A DNA stretch of 64,000 bases from Bordetella ansorpii (lineage in GTDB: Bacteria > Pseudomonadota > Gammaproteobacteria > Burkholderiales > Burkholderiaceae_B): the NCBI RefSeq assembly GCF_900078315.1, contig NZ_FKBS01000017.1, forward strand, positions 303,649 through 367,648. Reading direction: 5' to 3'. Below the pieces are notes generated by a model. The model searched no databases, was not told where the DNA came from, and was given only the letters and a program-made list of their open reading frames with translations. Within the stretch, counting starts at the first letter, position 1. Each line of letters begins with the position of its first letter. A program made the translations under genes and the position numbers. This document shows, piece after piece, positions 1 to 10,359 of this stretch.

Positions 1-1450
1 CCATGGTCTGCGCCACGGCCGCGGTCAGCTTCTTGCCATAGGGCACGTGCAGGAATTCGTTGGGACCGTGCGCGTTCGAACGCGGGCCCAGCACGCCGCA
101 CACCATGAACTGCGCCTTCGGAAAGCCCTTCTGCAGCATGCTCATCAGCGGAATGGTGCCGCCCTGCCCGATGTAGCCGCACGGCGCGCCGTAGTACTGC
201 TGCGAAGCCTTGTCCAAGGCATCGGACAGCCATTGCGCCGAGGTCGGCGCGTTCCAGCCGGTGGCCGAGCCCTCGCGGGGGTTGAAGATCACCTTGGCGT
301 TGTAGGGCGCATCGGCTTCCAGCAATGCCTTGATCTCTTCGGCAGCGGCTACGGCATCGACCAGCGGCGGCAGGCGCAGCGACAGCTTGAACGCGGTACG
401 CGGACGCAGCACGTTGCCCGCCGACGACAACGGCGGCAGGCCTTCGGCGCCGGTCACCGACAGCGTCGGACGCCAGGTGCGGTTCAGCAGCGCTTCTTCC
501 GGTTCGGTGGTCATGGGCAGCACGAAGCCGCCCTCGGCGCCGCAGCTCCACGGAAACCGGCGCCACACCTCGTCGCCCAGGATCTTGGCGGTGGCGTGCA
601 CCTGCTCGATACGGTCGGCGGGAATCTCGCAATGCAGGCTTTGCGGCAGCAGGCGGCCGGTGGCGCTGTCTTCCAGGCGGTCCAGCAGATGGCGCAGGAT
701 GCGGAACGACGACGGCACCACGCCGCTGGAGTCGCCCGAATGCACGCCCTCGTCCAGCACCTGCACTTCCAGCGTGCCGGCCACCATGCCGCGCAGCGAG
801 GTGGTCATCCACAGCTGGTCGTAATTGCCCGCGCCCGAATCCAGGCACACCACCAGGGCCACGTTGCCCAGGCGGTCGCGCAGCGCATCGACGTAAGGCA
901 GCAGGTCGTAGCTGCCCGACTCTTCACAGGTCTCGATGATGCCCACGCAGCGCGGGCGCGGCACGCTCTGCTTGTCCAGCGCCATGATGGCGGTCAGCGA
1001 GGCGTACACGGCATAGCCGTCGTCGGCGCCGCCGCGGCCATACAGCTTGCCGTTCTCGTACTTGGGCGTCCACGGGCCCAGGTCGTGGCGCCAGCCCGAG
1101 AATTCCGGCTGCTTGTCCAGGTGGCCGTACAGCAGCACGGTGTCGCCGTTGTCGGCGCGGGTGGCCGGCGCGTCGAAGAAGATCACCGGCGTGCGGCCCG
1201 GCAGGCGGATCACTTCCAGCTTCAGGCCGCGCACTTTCTGCGACTCGACCCAATGGGCCGCGTCGCGCACCACGCGGTCGATGTAGGCGTTCTTCTCCCA
1301 ATCGGCGTCGAAGGCCGGGCTCTTGGCGGGAATGGCGATGTAGTCGGTCAGCGCGGGGATGATGCGGCTGTCCCACATGTCATCGACGAAAGCCTGCAGG
1401 GATTGCGGGTCGAGGGGCGGCAGGGCTTCTTCGGGAATTCGGGCGTTCAT
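1..1450 (-). CDS. M20 family metallopeptidase (dipeptidase), 3' end outside window
   Basis: Open frame read leftwards from an ATG at 1450 to the window edge with no stop; 483 residues are visible, close to the usual length of M20 dipeptidases (about 480-490), so only the tail is missing. Dinuclear-zinc peptidase motifs are in the expected order: YGHLDKQPE (His about 110, Asp 112), GRGGADDGYA (bridging Asp about 143/144), ETCEESGS (general-base Glu about 176 and ligand Glu 177), LDSGAGN (Asp about 206) and AHGPNEF (His about 460). The family hydrolyses dipeptides or related amides in the cytoplasm; the substrate cannot be told. No signal peptide is visible. It stands divergently from the secreted protein at 1581. 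Confidence 0.9.
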   Translation of the reverse strand, partial: MNARIPEEALPPLDPQSLQAFVDDMWDSRIIPALTDYIAIPAKSPAFDADWEKNAYIDRVVRDAAHWVESQKVRGLKLEVIRLPGRTPVIFFDAPATRADNGDTVLLYGHLDKQPEFSGWRHDLGPWTPKYENGKLYGRGGADDGYAVYASLTAIMALDKQSVPRPRCVGIIETCEESGSYDLLPYVDALRDRLGNVALVVCLDSGAGNYDQLWMTTSLRGMVAGTLEVQVLDEGVHSGDSSGVVPSSFRILRHLLDRLEDSATGRLLPQSLHCEIPADRIEQVHATAKILGDEVWRRFPWSCGAEGGFVLPMTTEPEEALLNRTWRPTLSVTGAEGLPPLSSAGNVLRPRTAFKLSLRLPPLVDAVAAAEEIKALLEADAPYNAKVIFNPREGSATGWNAPTSAQWLSDALDKASQQYYGAPCGYIGQGGTIPLMSMLQKGFPKAQFMVCGVLGPRSNAHGPNEFLHVPYGKKLTAAVAQTM

Positions 1451-1580
1451 GGCGGCTCCGGCGTCGTGCAAGGGCGGAAAACGGCAATTTTATTACTACG
1501 CCAGCCGCCTGGGCGGCGATGCGTACCTTCATGCGTATCGCCTATCATCGTCGGTTATTCAATCGTCTTGCGACATCGCC

Positions 1581-2744
1581 ATGGCTTTCGTGAATTTGCG
1601 CCCGCTCGTCTCGCTTTGCCGTATCGCGGCGCTCGCTTTCACCTGTGCACTGACCCTGCTTCCCGCCGGCGCGCAGGCCCGGCAGGCGCCGGATCGCACC
1701 GTCGGCTCGCTGCGTTTCATCGGCGAACAGCGCCTGGCCCACAAGCAGCCCTTCCAGGACACCTCGGTAGGCGGCCTGTCGGGCATCGACTACGACCCAC
1801 GCAGCGGCACCTGGGTGATGATCAGCGACGACCGCTCCGACTTCGGTCCGGCGCGCTGGTATTCGGCCTGGCTGCGCTACGACGCACAGGGGTTCAACGG
1901 CATCGACCTGACCGGGATGACGCCTTTGCTGCGGCCCGATGGCACGCCTTATCCCAGCCGCCTGCTCGGTGGCCGCGTGCCGGATTCGGAATCGATACGC
2001 GTCGATCCCCTGGACGGCACCCTTTGGTACGCGAGCGAGGGCGACCGGCTGCTGGGCCTGGACCCGATGGTGCGCCACGTCGCGCGCGACGGCAGCCTGC
2101 TGGCGGAACTGCCCACGCTGCCCATGTTCCAGACGCATCTGTTCGGCAGCAAGGGCGCGCGCAACAACCTGTCGTTCGAAGGGCTGACGTTCGCGCCCGA
2201 TGGCCAATCGCTGTGGGTGGGCATGGAAGGCCCGATCTTCCAGGACGGCGAGCCCCCCACCCCCGAGCATGGCGCGCGGGTGCGCTTCACGCAATACGAC
2301 CGTGCGGGCAAGGTGCTGCGGCAGGTGGCGTATCCGGTGGACCCCATCCCTGCCCACCCCGGGCAGGGCAAGTACGCCGACAACGGCGTATCGGAAATCC
2401 TGATGCTGGATGCCACTGGCCTGCTGGTGCTGGAGCGTTCGGGCGTACAGGCGGCCGACGGCAAGTTCAGCAACTACATCCGGCTGTATGAAGCGGACGT
2501 GTCGCAGGCGACCGACGTGACGGGCATGGAATCGCTGGCCGACGCGAAGATCCAGCCCACCGCCAAGCGGCTGGTCCTGGACCTGAACGCATTGGGCCTG
2601 CCCCGGCTGGACAACATCGAAGGCATTGCCTGGGGACCGAAGCTTGCCAACGGCCACGACACGCTGGTCTTCTTGTCGGATGACAACTTCAACACCGAGC
2701 AGGTCACGCTGTTGCTGGCGTTCGAGGTGATGCCCGCGCGATGA
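1581..2744 (+). CDS. Secreted esterase-like activity of phytase family protein
   Basis: A 387-residue protein. The frame is open from 1359, but the ATG at 1581 is chosen because it directly precedes a signal peptide (basic start, hydrophobic stretch through LAFTCALTLLPAG, cleavage near AQA). The mature part matches the esterase-like/phytase propeller family in its repeated short motifs: GGLSGIDYDP, WVMISDDRS, DSESIRVDPLDGTLWYASEG, NNLSFEGLTFAPDGQSLWVGMEG, DNIEGIAWGP and LVFLSDDNF. These are blade-like segments of a beta-propeller with acidic loops. Likely periplasmic; enzymatic activity is inferred from family name only. It is monocistronic as far as can be seen. Confidence 0.82.
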   Translation: MAFVNLRPLVSLCRIAALAFTCALTLLPAGAQARQAPDRTVGSLRFIGEQRLAHKQPFQDTSVGGLSGIDYDPRSGTWVMISDDRSDFGPARWYSAWLRYDAQGFNGIDLTGMTPLLRPDGTPYPSRLLGGRVPDSESIRVDPLDGTLWYASEGDRLLGLDPMVRHVARDGSLLAELPTLPMFQTHLFGSKGARNNLSFEGLTFAPDGQSLWVGMEGPIFQDGEPPTPEHGARVRFTQYDRAGKVLRQVAYPVDPIPAHPGQGKYADNGVSEILMLDATGLLVLERSGVQAADGKFSNYIRLYEADVSQATDVTGMESLADAKIQPTAKRLVLDLNALGLPRLDNIEGIAWGPKLANGHDTLVFLSDDNFNTEQVTLLLAFEVMPAR

Positions 2745-2908
2745 CGGGTGAGGCGTGTAGGACTCGTCTGGTTCGTGTCGAAGCGCGCTGTTTTTGCGGC
2801 ATCTACGTATAGCCTGTCGATGGGGATGAAGGCACCATGAAGGTACTTCAGCGGGCCCGGCACACAATGCTGGTGCCTGTATCCCCCCCCTTCGTTGACG
2901 AGAACCGC

Positions 2909-3301
2909 ATGACAGCCATGGCCATCAGATTCAATACCCTTGAAGTTGTCGAACGACTGGAGCGTGGCGGCTTTTCCGCCGAACAGGCGCGGGCCCAGGT
3001 TGAAGTGCTTGCTAGCGTCGTCAATACCGACACGCTGGATGCCGCCACGAAGACTGACTTGGCCACAGTGGAAGACAAGCTCGACACGCGCATCACACAC
3101 GTAGAACACCGACTGGAAGCCAAGCTGGATGCCGTCGAACGGCGGCTGGACGCACGCATCACGTCGGTGGAGCACAAGCTCGAGCAGTTTCGACGAACCA
3201 GCGAAGGCCAGTTCAACCTGTTGCGCTGGATGGTGGGCTTCGTGCTGGCAGGCACCAGCGGGCTGTTCTACAAGATTTTCCTGGGCGCGGCGGGTGGGTG
3301 A
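2909..3301 (+). CDS. Small coiled-coil protein with C-terminal membrane anchor (DUF1640-like)
   Basis: 130 residues if started at the ATG at 2909 (MTAMAIRFNTLEV); an upstream in-frame ATG at 2837 would add 24 residues that do not resemble the family. The N-terminal part (FNTLEVVERLERGGFSAEQA) is the typical start of DUF1640/CCDC90-like proteins. It is followed by a heptad-rich amphipathic stretch with repeated D-R-I-T-x-V-E-H units (residues about 50-95) and one hydrophobic segment (WMVGFVLAGTSGLFY) near the C-terminus. This is the layout of a trimeric coiled coil tethered to the inner membrane. The bacterial function is unknown. Confidence 0.75.
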   Translation: MTAMAIRFNTLEVVERLERGGFSAEQARAQVEVLASVVNTDTLDAATKTDLATVEDKLDTRITHVEHRLEAKLDAVERRLDARITSVEHKLEQFRRTSEGQFNLLRWMVGFVLAGTSGLFYKIFLGAAGG

Positions 3302-3404
3302 TGGCCCTGCATGGCCACCCTCCCCTGGCTCTGCCTGACGACAGAAGCGGTCGGGCGCGAGGCGCTCGTACGTCGGCGTAGGGCGTGGCCTCCCTCCGCC
3401 CACG

Positions 3405-3455
3405 ACAAAAGACTGAGCCCCGCTGCCCGGACATTCGTCCAGGTCGCGGGGCTCA
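3405..3455 (-). terminator. Rho-independent terminator of purL
   Basis: Perfect 10-bp inverted repeat TGAGCCCCGC (3414-3423) / GCGGGGCTCA (3446-3455). Read on the minus strand it is followed by a T-rich run (CAGTCTTTTG, about 3405-3414). It sits 30 bp beyond the purL stop, in the right orientation to end purL transcription. Confidence 0.7.
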
Positions 3456-3485
3456 TGTCAATCGACCGGCCTGTTCAGCGTCGGT

Positions 3486-6400
3486 TTAACGCAGCCACAC
3501 CCGCGCGTTACGGAACATGCGGATCCACGGGCTGAACTGGCCGCCGGTATCGGCCTCGCCCCAGGTCTGCGGCGCCCAAGACATCATGGCGTTGCGCGTC
3601 ACGCGCTCGGGATGAGGCATCATCACCGTGAAGCGGCCGTCGGCCGTGGTCACGCTGGTCAGGCCACCCGGGCTGCCGTTGGGGTTGAAGGGATACGTTT
3701 CGGTGGTCGCGCCGCGGTTGTCCACGAAGCGGGCCGCCGCCAGCACCTTCGCCGCATCGCCCTGCAGACCGAAGTTGGCATACCCTTCGCCGTGCGCCAC
3801 CGCCACCGGAATGCGCGAGCCCGCCATGCCGGCGAACAGGATGGACGGCGAATCCGCCACTTCCACCATCGACAGGCGCGCCTCGTACTTGGCCGACTGG
3901 TTGTGGGTGAAGCGCGGCCAGTGCTGCGCGCCCGGAATCATCGGGGCCAGTGCGGCCATCATCTGGCAGCCATTGCACACGCCCAGCGCGAACGTATCGG
4001 GACGCGCGAAGTACGCGGCGAACTGGTCGGACAGGCGGCTGTTGAAGCGGATGGTGCGCGCCCAGCCCTCGCCGGCGCCCAGCACGTCGCCGTAGCTGAA
4101 GCCGCCCACGGCCACCAGGCCATGCATGCCCGACAGGTCGATGCGGCCCGACAGCAGGTCGGTCATGTGCACGTCGATGGAATCGAAACCGGCGGTGTCG
4201 AAGGCCCAGGCGGTTTCCACCTGGCTGTTGCAACCCTGCTCGCGCAGGATCGCCACCTTGGGACGGCGGCCGGTGCTGATGAACGGCGCGGCCACGTCTT
4301 CCTGCGGGTCGAAGGACACGCGCGGCTGGAAGCCGGGATCGGCCGCGTCGTTCCACATGTCCAGCTCGGCCTTCGCGCAAGCGGGATTGTCGCGGCGCGT
4401 CATGATGCCGTGGCTGACTTCGCTCCAGGCGCGGCCCAGTTCGGCGCGCGGGGCGCTCCAGACCTTGCGGCCGTCGCGGAAGAATTCGACGACGTCGTCG
4501 CCGTTCAGGCCGCCGATGACGTGCGAATGGGCCGACAGGCCCGCGCCACGCAGCACCTGCATGACGGCATCGCGCTGCGACGCCGGCACCTGGATGACGG
4601 CGCCCGCTTCTTCGGAGAACAGCGCCTTGAGCGTCAGTTCGTCGCGCTGCACGGCCACTTGTTCCGGGCGGATCTTGTAGTCGCCCCAATCGGCCGAGTT
4701 CGGATCGATGGTCAGCATGTCGAGGTTGACCGAGATGCCGGTGTGGCCGGCAAAGGCCATTTCGGTCAGGGTCGAGAACAGGCCGCCATCGGAACGGTCG
4801 TGGTAGGCCAGCACGATGCCGGCTTCGGCCAGCGTGCGGATGGTGACGAAGAACGTGCGCAGGTCTTGCGGGTGATCGATGTCCGGCACCTGTTCGCCGA
4901 CCTGGCCATAGGCCTGCGCCAGGATGGAGCCGCCCATGCGATGGCGGCCACGGCCCAGGTCGATCAGGATCAGCACGGAGTCGCCCGCATCGGTGCGCAG
5001 TTGCGGCGTCAGGCTGGCGCGCACGTCGGTCACGGGCGCGAACGCCGTGATGATGAGCGACACGGGGGCCACGACCTGGCGCGACTCGCCCTCTTCCTGC
5101 CACGACGTCTTCATGGACAGGGAATCCTTGCCCACCGGAATGGACAGGCCCACGGCCTGGCAAAGCTCGCTGACGGCCGACACGGTGTCGTACAGCGCGG
5201 CGTCCTGGCCTGGCACGCCGCAGGCGGCCATCCAGTTGGCGGACAGCTTGATGTCCTCGATGCGCTGCACGTCGGCGCAAGCCAAGTTGGTCAGCGCTTC
5301 GGCCACGGCCATGCGGCCCGAGGCCGGGGCGTCGATCACGGCCAGCGGCGTGCGTTCGCCCATCGACATGGCTTCGCCACGGAAGCCTTCGTAGTCGGCC
5401 AGGGTGACGGCGCAGTCGGCCACCGGCACCTGCCACGGGCCGACCATCTGGTCACGGCTGGACAGGCCCCCGACGGTACGGTCGCCGATGGTGATGAGGA
5501 AGGTCTTGTTGGCCACGGTGGGGTGGCGCAGCACGCGGTAGGCGGCTTCGGTCAGGTCGATGCCGGCGAAATCGATCGGGCCGCTGGCGCCGGGCAGGCG
5601 CTGCACGTCGCGCGTCATGCGGGGCGGCTTGCCCAGGATGACATCGATGGGCACGTCCACCGGACGCACCTCGTCCGCACCCTGCGGACGGCCGGTATCG
5701 ATGCCGGGCAGGCCCTCGCCGTCGACCACGCGCAGTTGGCGCTCCTCAGTAGCCACGCCCACCACCGCGAACGGGCAGCGTTCGCGGCGAGCAATGGCTT
5801 CGAAGCGCGCGAGGTCTTGCGGCAGCACCGACAGGACGTAGCGCTCTTGCGACTCGTTGCTCCAGATCTCGGCGGGCGACATGCCCGACTCTTCGACCGG
5901 CACGCGCTTCAGGTCGAACACGGCGCCACGGCCCGCGTCGTTGACCAGCTCGGGGAATGCGTTGGACAGGCCGCCCGCGCCCACGTCGTGGATGGCCAGG
6001 ATGGGGTTGTCGGCGCCCTGCTGCCAGCAGCGGTCGATGACTTCCTGCACCCGTCGTTCGAGTTCGGGGTTGCCACGCTGCACGGAATCGAAATCGAGGT
6101 CGGCCGAGTTGCTGCCCACGCCCATGCTGGACGCGGCGCTGCCGCCCATGCCGATGCGCAGGCCGGGGCCGCCCAGTTGCACCAGCAGCGCGCCGGGCGG
6201 AATGACTTCCTTCCTGGTCAGGCCGGCGTCGATGGTGCCCAGGCCGCCCGCGATCATGATGGGCTTGTGATAGCCCCAGCGCGTGCCGCCGGCCGTTTGC
6301 TCGAAGCTGCGGAAGTAGCCCAGCAGGTTCGGACGGCCGAATTCGTTGTTGAACGCAGCACCGCCGATGGGGCCCTCGATCATGATGGACAGCGGGCTGG

Positions 6401-7553
6401 CGATGCGGTCGGGGATGCCGTGATGGTCGGCCTCCCAGGGCTGCGTGGCGTCGTCGAAGCGCAGGTGCGACACGGTGAAGCCCGTCAGGCCGGCCTTGGG
6501 CTTGGAGCCGCGGCCGGTGGCGCCTTCGTCGCGGATCTCGCCGCCCGCGCCCGTGGCCGCGCCGGGGTACGGCGCGATGGCGGTCGGGTGATTGTGCGTC
6601 TCGACCTTCATCAGCGTGTGCATGGTGGCCGCACGGCGGCGGTAGGCCGCCGCATCTTCCCCACCCTGCCCGCCATCGACCGGCACGCCGGCTTCGAAGC
6701 GGTGCGCATCGCCGCCTTCCATGACGGCGGCGTTGTCGGAATAGGCAATGACTGTGCCCTGCGGCTGCGCCTTGTGCGTGGCGCGGATCATGCCGAACAG
6801 GGTTTCGGACTGCGGCTGGCCGTCGATGACCCACTGGGCATTGAAGATCTTGTGGCGGCAGTGTTCGCTGTTGGCCTGCGCGAACATCATCAGCTCGACG
6901 TCGGTCGGGTCGCGCTTCAACGCGCCGAAGGACTCGGCCAGGTAATCGATTTCGTCTTCGGACAGCGCCAGGCCCAGGGCGGTGTTGGCCTCGACCAGCG
7001 CGGCGCGGCCTTGCGCGCCCACGGGCACGGTGCTCATGGGTTTGCCGGCAAGCGGGGTGAACAGCGCCTGGCCGTCGAAGCCGGCGTCGACCACGGTTTC
7101 GGTCATGCGGTCGTGCAGGCAGGCGGCGGCGCGGGCCAGCACGTCGGCGTCGAAGGACTTGGCGCCCAGCAGCCCGCGCTCGGGCGTCAGCACGTAGCGG
7201 ATGCCGCGCTCGATGCGGTGCACGGCGTCCAGGCCGCAGTTGTGCGCGATGTCGGTGGCCTTGCTGGCCCAGGGCGACACGGTGCCGGGACGGGGAATGA
7301 CCAGCAGTTCGAGCTGGTTCTTGGCGGCGGCGCGCTCGGTCTGGGGCGTGCCGTAGTCCAGCAGTTCGTTCAGGCGGCGCTGGGCGTCGGCATCGAGCGC
7401 GGTGTCCAGGCTGATGAAGTGTTCGTACCGGGCCGAGACGTCGGCAACCGGCAGGCCGGCCGCTTTCAGCTGGGCCAGCAGACGCTCACGACGAAAGGCG
7501 GACAGGACGGAAGAACCGGGCAGATGCTGGACAAGTGACACGATGAAAGGCAA
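3486..7553 (-). CDS. purL: Phosphoribosylformylglycinamidine synthase (FGAR amidotransferase)
   Basis: 1355 residues, the large single-chain PurL of proteobacteria (E. coli 1295). It converts FGAR, glutamine and ATP to FGAM in the fourth step of purine synthesis. Visible are the N-terminal PurS-like part, the duplicated AIR-synthase-like ATP-binding halves ([78 protein letters not shown]), and a C-terminal class I glutaminase domain. The latter has the nucleophile in [10 protein letters not shown] (Cys about 1193) and the His/Glu of PHPERVTRN (about 1314/1316). Monocistronic, with its own terminator. The long antisense open frame across it (3612-7538) is a GC-bias shadow. Confidence 0.98.
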   Translation of the reverse strand: MPFIVSLVQHLPGSSVLSAFRRERLLAQLKAAGLPVADVSARYEHFISLDTALDADAQRRLNELLDYGTPQTERAAAKNQLELLVIPRPGTVSPWASKATDIAHNCGLDAVHRIERGIRYVLTPERGLLGAKSFDADVLARAAACLHDRMTETVVDAGFDGQALFTPLAGKPMSTVPVGAQGRAALVEANTALGLALSEDEIDYLAESFGALKRDPTDVELMMFAQANSEHCRHKIFNAQWVIDGQPQSETLFGMIRATHKAQPQGTVIAYSDNAAVMEGGDAHRFEAGVPVDGGQGGEDAAAYRRRAATMHTLMKVETHNHPTAIAPYPGAATGAGGEIRDEGATGRGSKPKAGLTGFTVSHLRFDDATQPWEADHHGIPDRIASPLSIMIEGPIGGAAFNNEFGRPNLLGYFRSFEQTAGGTRWGYHKPIMIAGGLGTIDAGLTRKEVIPPGALLVQLGGPGLRIGMGGSAASSMGVGSNSADLDFDSVQRGNPELERRVQEVIDRCWQQGADNPILAIHDVGAGGLSNAFPELVNDAGRGAVFDLKRVPVEESGMSPAEIWSNESQERYVLSVLPQDLARFEAIARRERCPFAVVGVATEERQLRVVDGEGLPGIDTGRPQGADEVRPVDVPIDVILGKPPRMTRDVQRLPGASGPIDFAGIDLTEAAYRVLRHPTVANKTFLITIGDRTVGGLSSRDQMVGPWQVPVADCAVTLADYEGFRGEAMSMGERTPLAVIDAPASGRMAVAEALTNLACADVQRIEDIKLSANWMAACGVPGQDAALYDTVSAVSELCQAVGLSIPVGKDSLSMKTSWQEEGESRQVVAPVSLIITAFAPVTDVRASLTPQLRTDAGDSVLILIDLGRGRHRMGGSILAQAYGQVGEQVPDIDHPQDLRTFFVTIRTLAEAGIVLAYHDRSDGGLFSTLTEMAFAGHTGISVNLDMLTIDPNSADWGDYKIRPEQVAVQRDELTLKALFSEEAGAVIQVPASQRDAVMQVLRGAGLSAHSHVIGGLNGDDVVEFFRDGRKVWSAPRAELGRAWSEVSHGIMTRRDNPACAKAELDMWNDAADPGFQPRVSFDPQEDVAAPFISTGRRPKVAILREQGCNSQVETAWAFDTAGFDSIDVHMTDLLSGRIDLSGMHGLVAVGGFSYGDVLGAGEGWARTIRFNSRLSDQFAAYFARPDTFALGVCNGCQMMAALAPMIPGAQHWPRFTHNQSAKYEARLSMVEVADSPSILFAGMAGSRIPVAVAHGEGYANFGLQGDAAKVLAAARFVDNRGATTETYPFNPNGSPGGLTSVTTADGRFTVMMPHPERVTRNAMMSWAPQTWGEADTGGQFSPWIRMFRNARVWLR

Positions 7554-8463
7554 CCGGGCTGAAAGATAAACCGGAATTTTACCTTTTCGTGGCGGGGGGG
7601 ACTGTCTCGGTTCTCCGGCAGGGAGATCGCTCGGGTGGTAAGTGTGCTTTTCCTGCGATCTCCCGGATGCTTTTTAGAGGAATTCTCATTTAATTCAATG
7701 ATTTGAGTTCTTTAGCGCCGGGGGCACAACTGCGAATTCTCGTCCTCGCGCTGCGAGCGCAGCTTTCGCGCTCCGGGCGCGAACTCTCCGTCATGCCCCC
7801 GGCTCGAGCTGTCTCCCATCCACGAGAGATTTAAACCCCTTCTCTCTTTGAGACGCTCGCCCGCTTCGGCGAAGGTTGTCCGCTCCCCTCCAGACTGCTG
7901 CGCCACATTTCAACCACTAACGCGATAGTCAATCACGATTGTATTTTCCCAGGACAGAGCGACGAAGTGCTAAGAGAGGCATGTCGCTGAATGAGATGAA
8001 GAGAAGTGGCTAGGACGGGCTTCCGGTTCAGGTCTAGGGGAATCGGAAAACACGCTCGGATAGGTCCTGCCGCCGAATTGCGCTGCTGCGAGCCGTAGGC
8101 GTGTCGGAGAAGTCGCGCCCGCAGCGCGAGAGCGCGAGGACGAGACTTCGCAGATACGGCTACGGCGTCCAGAAGAACCCAATACGCCGCCTGCCCTGCA
8201 CAGGCCCCTAACCAACGCCCCAAGTTACAAAAAAATTCCCCGACGCATCAGCACGAATGCTGCATCGCAAGAACCTTGCAGCTTCCTTTCAGCACAGCCA
8301 TCTAGCCCTTGCCCCATGCCAATTCGCCGCACCGTTTATTGCCCCGCAGCATGTTGCTCCCATCCTGCACTGCGGGAAAACACGAGGTAACGGGGCGGCA
8401 TGGCGTGGTTAGGATGCGTCCATTCTGTAGTCGCGCCGCGGCGCTTTCCCCATACGTTGTCTG
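7554..8463. other. 910-bp non-coding gap between purL and the TRAP operon
   Basis: No convincing gene. Minus-strand open frames at 7712-7906 and 7933-8223 have no family resemblance, and they lie inside or across the inverted repeat (7703-8180), which explains their openness. The left end must hold the purL promoter and the right end (about 8300-8463) the TRAP operon promoter; neither could be assigned with confidence. Confidence 0.6.
7703..8180. repeat. Long imperfect inverted repeat, arms about 100 bp, spacer about 280 bp
   Basis: The left arm (about 7703-7808) and the reverse complement of the right arm (about 8086-8180) align over most of their length. The best core is CTGCGAATTCTCGTCCTCGC (7731-7750) against CTGCGAAGTCTCGTCCTCGC (complement of 8133-8152). 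A second core is CGCGCTCCGGGCGCGAACTC against CGCGCTGCGGGCGCGACTTC. The left arm has a roughly 13-bp insertion between these cores. Both arms are GC-rich, while the spacer and flanks are more AT-rich. It looks like two copies, in opposite orientation, of a dispersed non-coding element. No transposase is present. Confidence 0.6.
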
Positions 8464-8997
8464 ATGCATCCCTCTGACGATCCGGCCGAACCCGTCGAAC
8501 CCATCATTGCTCCGGAGCCGGAACCGGCCGTCAAGGTGCCGCTGGCCATCGAAGACTGGCTGGCCGTGATCGTGCTGGCCGCGCTGGCATTGATTACGTT
8601 CGCCAACGTGCTGGTGCGGTACTTCACCGACCAGTCGTTCGCCTGGACCGAGGAAATCTCCATTTTCCTGTTGATCGTGCTGACCATGGCGGGCGGCGCG
8701 TCGGCGTTCGTGCGCAACCACCACATCCGCATCGAGATCCTGGCGGACAAGGGACCCGCGCGGCGGCAGAAAATGATGGCGCTGGCGGCCAACGGATGCG
8801 TGCTGGGGTTCTTCATGCTGCTGACCGTGCTGTCGGCGCGGCTGGTGTACGACGAGTTCATCTACGAAGAGACCTCGCCCGCCATCGGCGTGCCGACCTG
8901 GTGGTATTCGATCTGGATGCCCATCATGGCCGGCGCCATTTCGCTGCGCGTGCTGGGCATGGTGCGCCGTCTGCTCCGTGAGCCCGCGAAGCCATGA
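8464..8997 (+). CDS. dctQ: TRAP transporter small permease (DctQ family)
   Basis: 177 residues with four predicted membrane helices (LAVIVLAALALITFANVLVR; EISIFLLIVLTMAGGASAF; GCVLGFFMLLTVLSARLVY; WYSIWMPIMAGAISLRVLG). It has the family signature FANVLVRYF...FAWTEEISIFLLI and HIRIEI. It forms the small membrane subunit of a sodium-dependent tripartite C4-dicarboxylate/sugar-acid uptake system. Its stop overlaps the start of the large permease by 4 bp (ATGA), which indicates translational coupling. An acidic/proline-rich N-terminal extension of about 25 residues precedes the first helix. Confidence 0.92.
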   Translation: MHPSDDPAEPVEPIIAPEPEPAVKVPLAIEDWLAVIVLAALALITFANVLVRYFTDQSFAWTEEISIFLLIVLTMAGGASAFVRNHHIRIEILADKGPARRQKMMALAANGCVLGFFMLLTVLSARLVYDEFIYEETSPAIGVPTWWYSIWMPIMAGAISLRVLGMVRRLLREPAKP

Positions 8998-10292
8998 TCG
9001 CCGGGATCCTGTTCGCGCTGTTCGTTGCGTTGATGCTGATCGGCACGCCCGTGGGCGTGGCGCTGGGCATCTCGGGCACGGTGGCCATCGTGCTGTCGAA
9101 CCTGGACGTGACGTGGTTCGGGTTGCTGGCCGTGCCGCAGAATTTCTATGCCGGGCTGGCCAAGTATCCGTTGCTGGCGATTCCGATGTTCGTGCTGGTC
9201 GGCTCGATCTTCGACCGGTCCGGCGTGGCGCGCCGGTTGGTGGACTTCGCCATCGCCATCGTGGGACGCGGGCCCGGCATGCTGCCGATGGTCGCCATCA
9301 TGGTGGCGATGTTCCTGGGCGGCATTTCAGGTTCCGGCCCGGCCTGCGCGGCCGCCGTGGGCGCGGTGATGATCGCCGCCATGTCGCGCGCGGGCTATCC
9401 CGGGTCGTTCTCGGCGGCGGTGGTGGCGGCTGGCGCGGCGACCGACATCCTGATTCCGCCGTCGGTGGCGTTCATCATCTATTCGGTGCTGGTGCCTGGC
9501 GCCTCGGTACCCGCGCTGTTCGCGGCCGGCATGGTGCCCGGCATCCTGACCGGCCTGGCGCTGATCGTGCCCGCCGTGTGGCTGGCGCGCCGCCACAAGC
9601 TGGGCACGCTGGAAGCGCACCTGCCCCGTCCGCCGTTCTGGGCCAGCCTGCGCGACGCGCTATGGGGCCTGGCCGCGCCGGTGCTGATCCTGGGCGGCAT
9701 GCGCATGGGCTGGTTCACGCCCACCGAGGCGGCCGTGGTGGCGGTGTTCTATGGCCTGTTCGTGGGCATGTGCATTCACCGCACGATCAAGGTGCGCGAC
9801 CTGTTCACGATTCTGCGCGAAGCCGCCGAGTTGTCGGCCGTGATCATGATGGTGGTGACGCTGGCCGGCATCTTCGCGTGGGCGCTGTCCACGCTGAGCG
9901 TGATCGACCCGATCACCCACGCCATCGTCAACTCGGGCCTGGGCGAATGGGGCGTGCTGGCGCTGATCGTGCTGCTCTTGATGACGGTGGGCATGTTCCT
10001 GGACGGCATCTCGATCTTCCTGATCTTCGTGCCGCTGTTGATGCCCATTGCCAATGCCTATGGCTGGGATCCGGTGTGGTTCGGCGTGATCCTGACCCTG
10101 AAGGTGGCCCTGGGGCAGTTCACGCCGCCCCTGGCCGTGAACCTGATGGTGTCGTGCCGCATCGCCCGCGTGCCGATGGAATCCACGGTGCGCTGGGTGG
10201 TGTGGATGCTGGCGTCGATGTTCCTGGTGCTGGTCGCCGTGCTGATCTGGCCGCAGCTCGCGCTGTGGCTGCCGCACCGGCTGGGCTATTAG
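8994..10292 (+). CDS. dctM: TRAP transporter large permease (DctM family)
   Basis: 432 residues, almost entirely hydrophobic, the usual size of DctM (about 425-430, 11-12 helices). Family features include the start ILFALFVALMLIGTPVGVAL, FLGGISGSGPACAAAVGAVM with the AMSRAGYP turn, AATDILIPPSVAFIIYSVL, and the C-terminal IFVPLLMPIANAYGWDPVWFGV. It forms the ion-coupled transport channel with DctQ. Starts inside the dctQ stop codon. Confidence 0.95.
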   Translation: MIAGILFALFVALMLIGTPVGVALGISGTVAIVLSNLDVTWFGLLAVPQNFYAGLAKYPLLAIPMFVLVGSIFDRSGVARRLVDFAIAIVGRGPGMLPMVAIMVAMFLGGISGSGPACAAAVGAVMIAAMSRAGYPGSFSAAVVAAGAATDILIPPSVAFIIYSVLVPGASVPALFAAGMVPGILTGLALIVPAVWLARRHKLGTLEAHLPRPPFWASLRDALWGLAAPVLILGGMRMGWFTPTEAAVVAVFYGLFVGMCIHRTIKVRDLFTILREAAELSAVIMMVVTLAGIFAWALSTLSVIDPITHAIVNSGLGEWGVLALIVLLLMTVGMFLDGISIFLIFVPLLMPIANAYGWDPVWFGVILTLKVALGQFTPPLAVNLMVSCRIARVPMESTVRWVVWMLASMFLVLVAVLIWPQLALWLPHRLGY

Positions 10293-10359
10293 GACGAGTG
10301 GGACAACAACAACCGGACAGGCCCTCGGGCCGCGAATCCATAAGGAGAGGAGAACGACC

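Noticed and set aside
47-2491. 814-codon plus-strand frame over the M20 and esterase-like genes
   Set aside because: Crosses two genes of opposite strands with strong motifs; no protein-like features of its own.
3612-7538. 1308-codon open frame antisense to purL
   Set aside because: It mirrors purL exactly, has repetitive His/Arg/Gly/Ala-rich composition and no family features; a GC-bias shadow.
7712-8223. Two small minus-strand frames in the purL-TRAP gap as hypothetical genes
   Set aside because: They run through the arms of the inverted repeat, have no ribosome sites or recognisable features, and are better explained by repeat composition.
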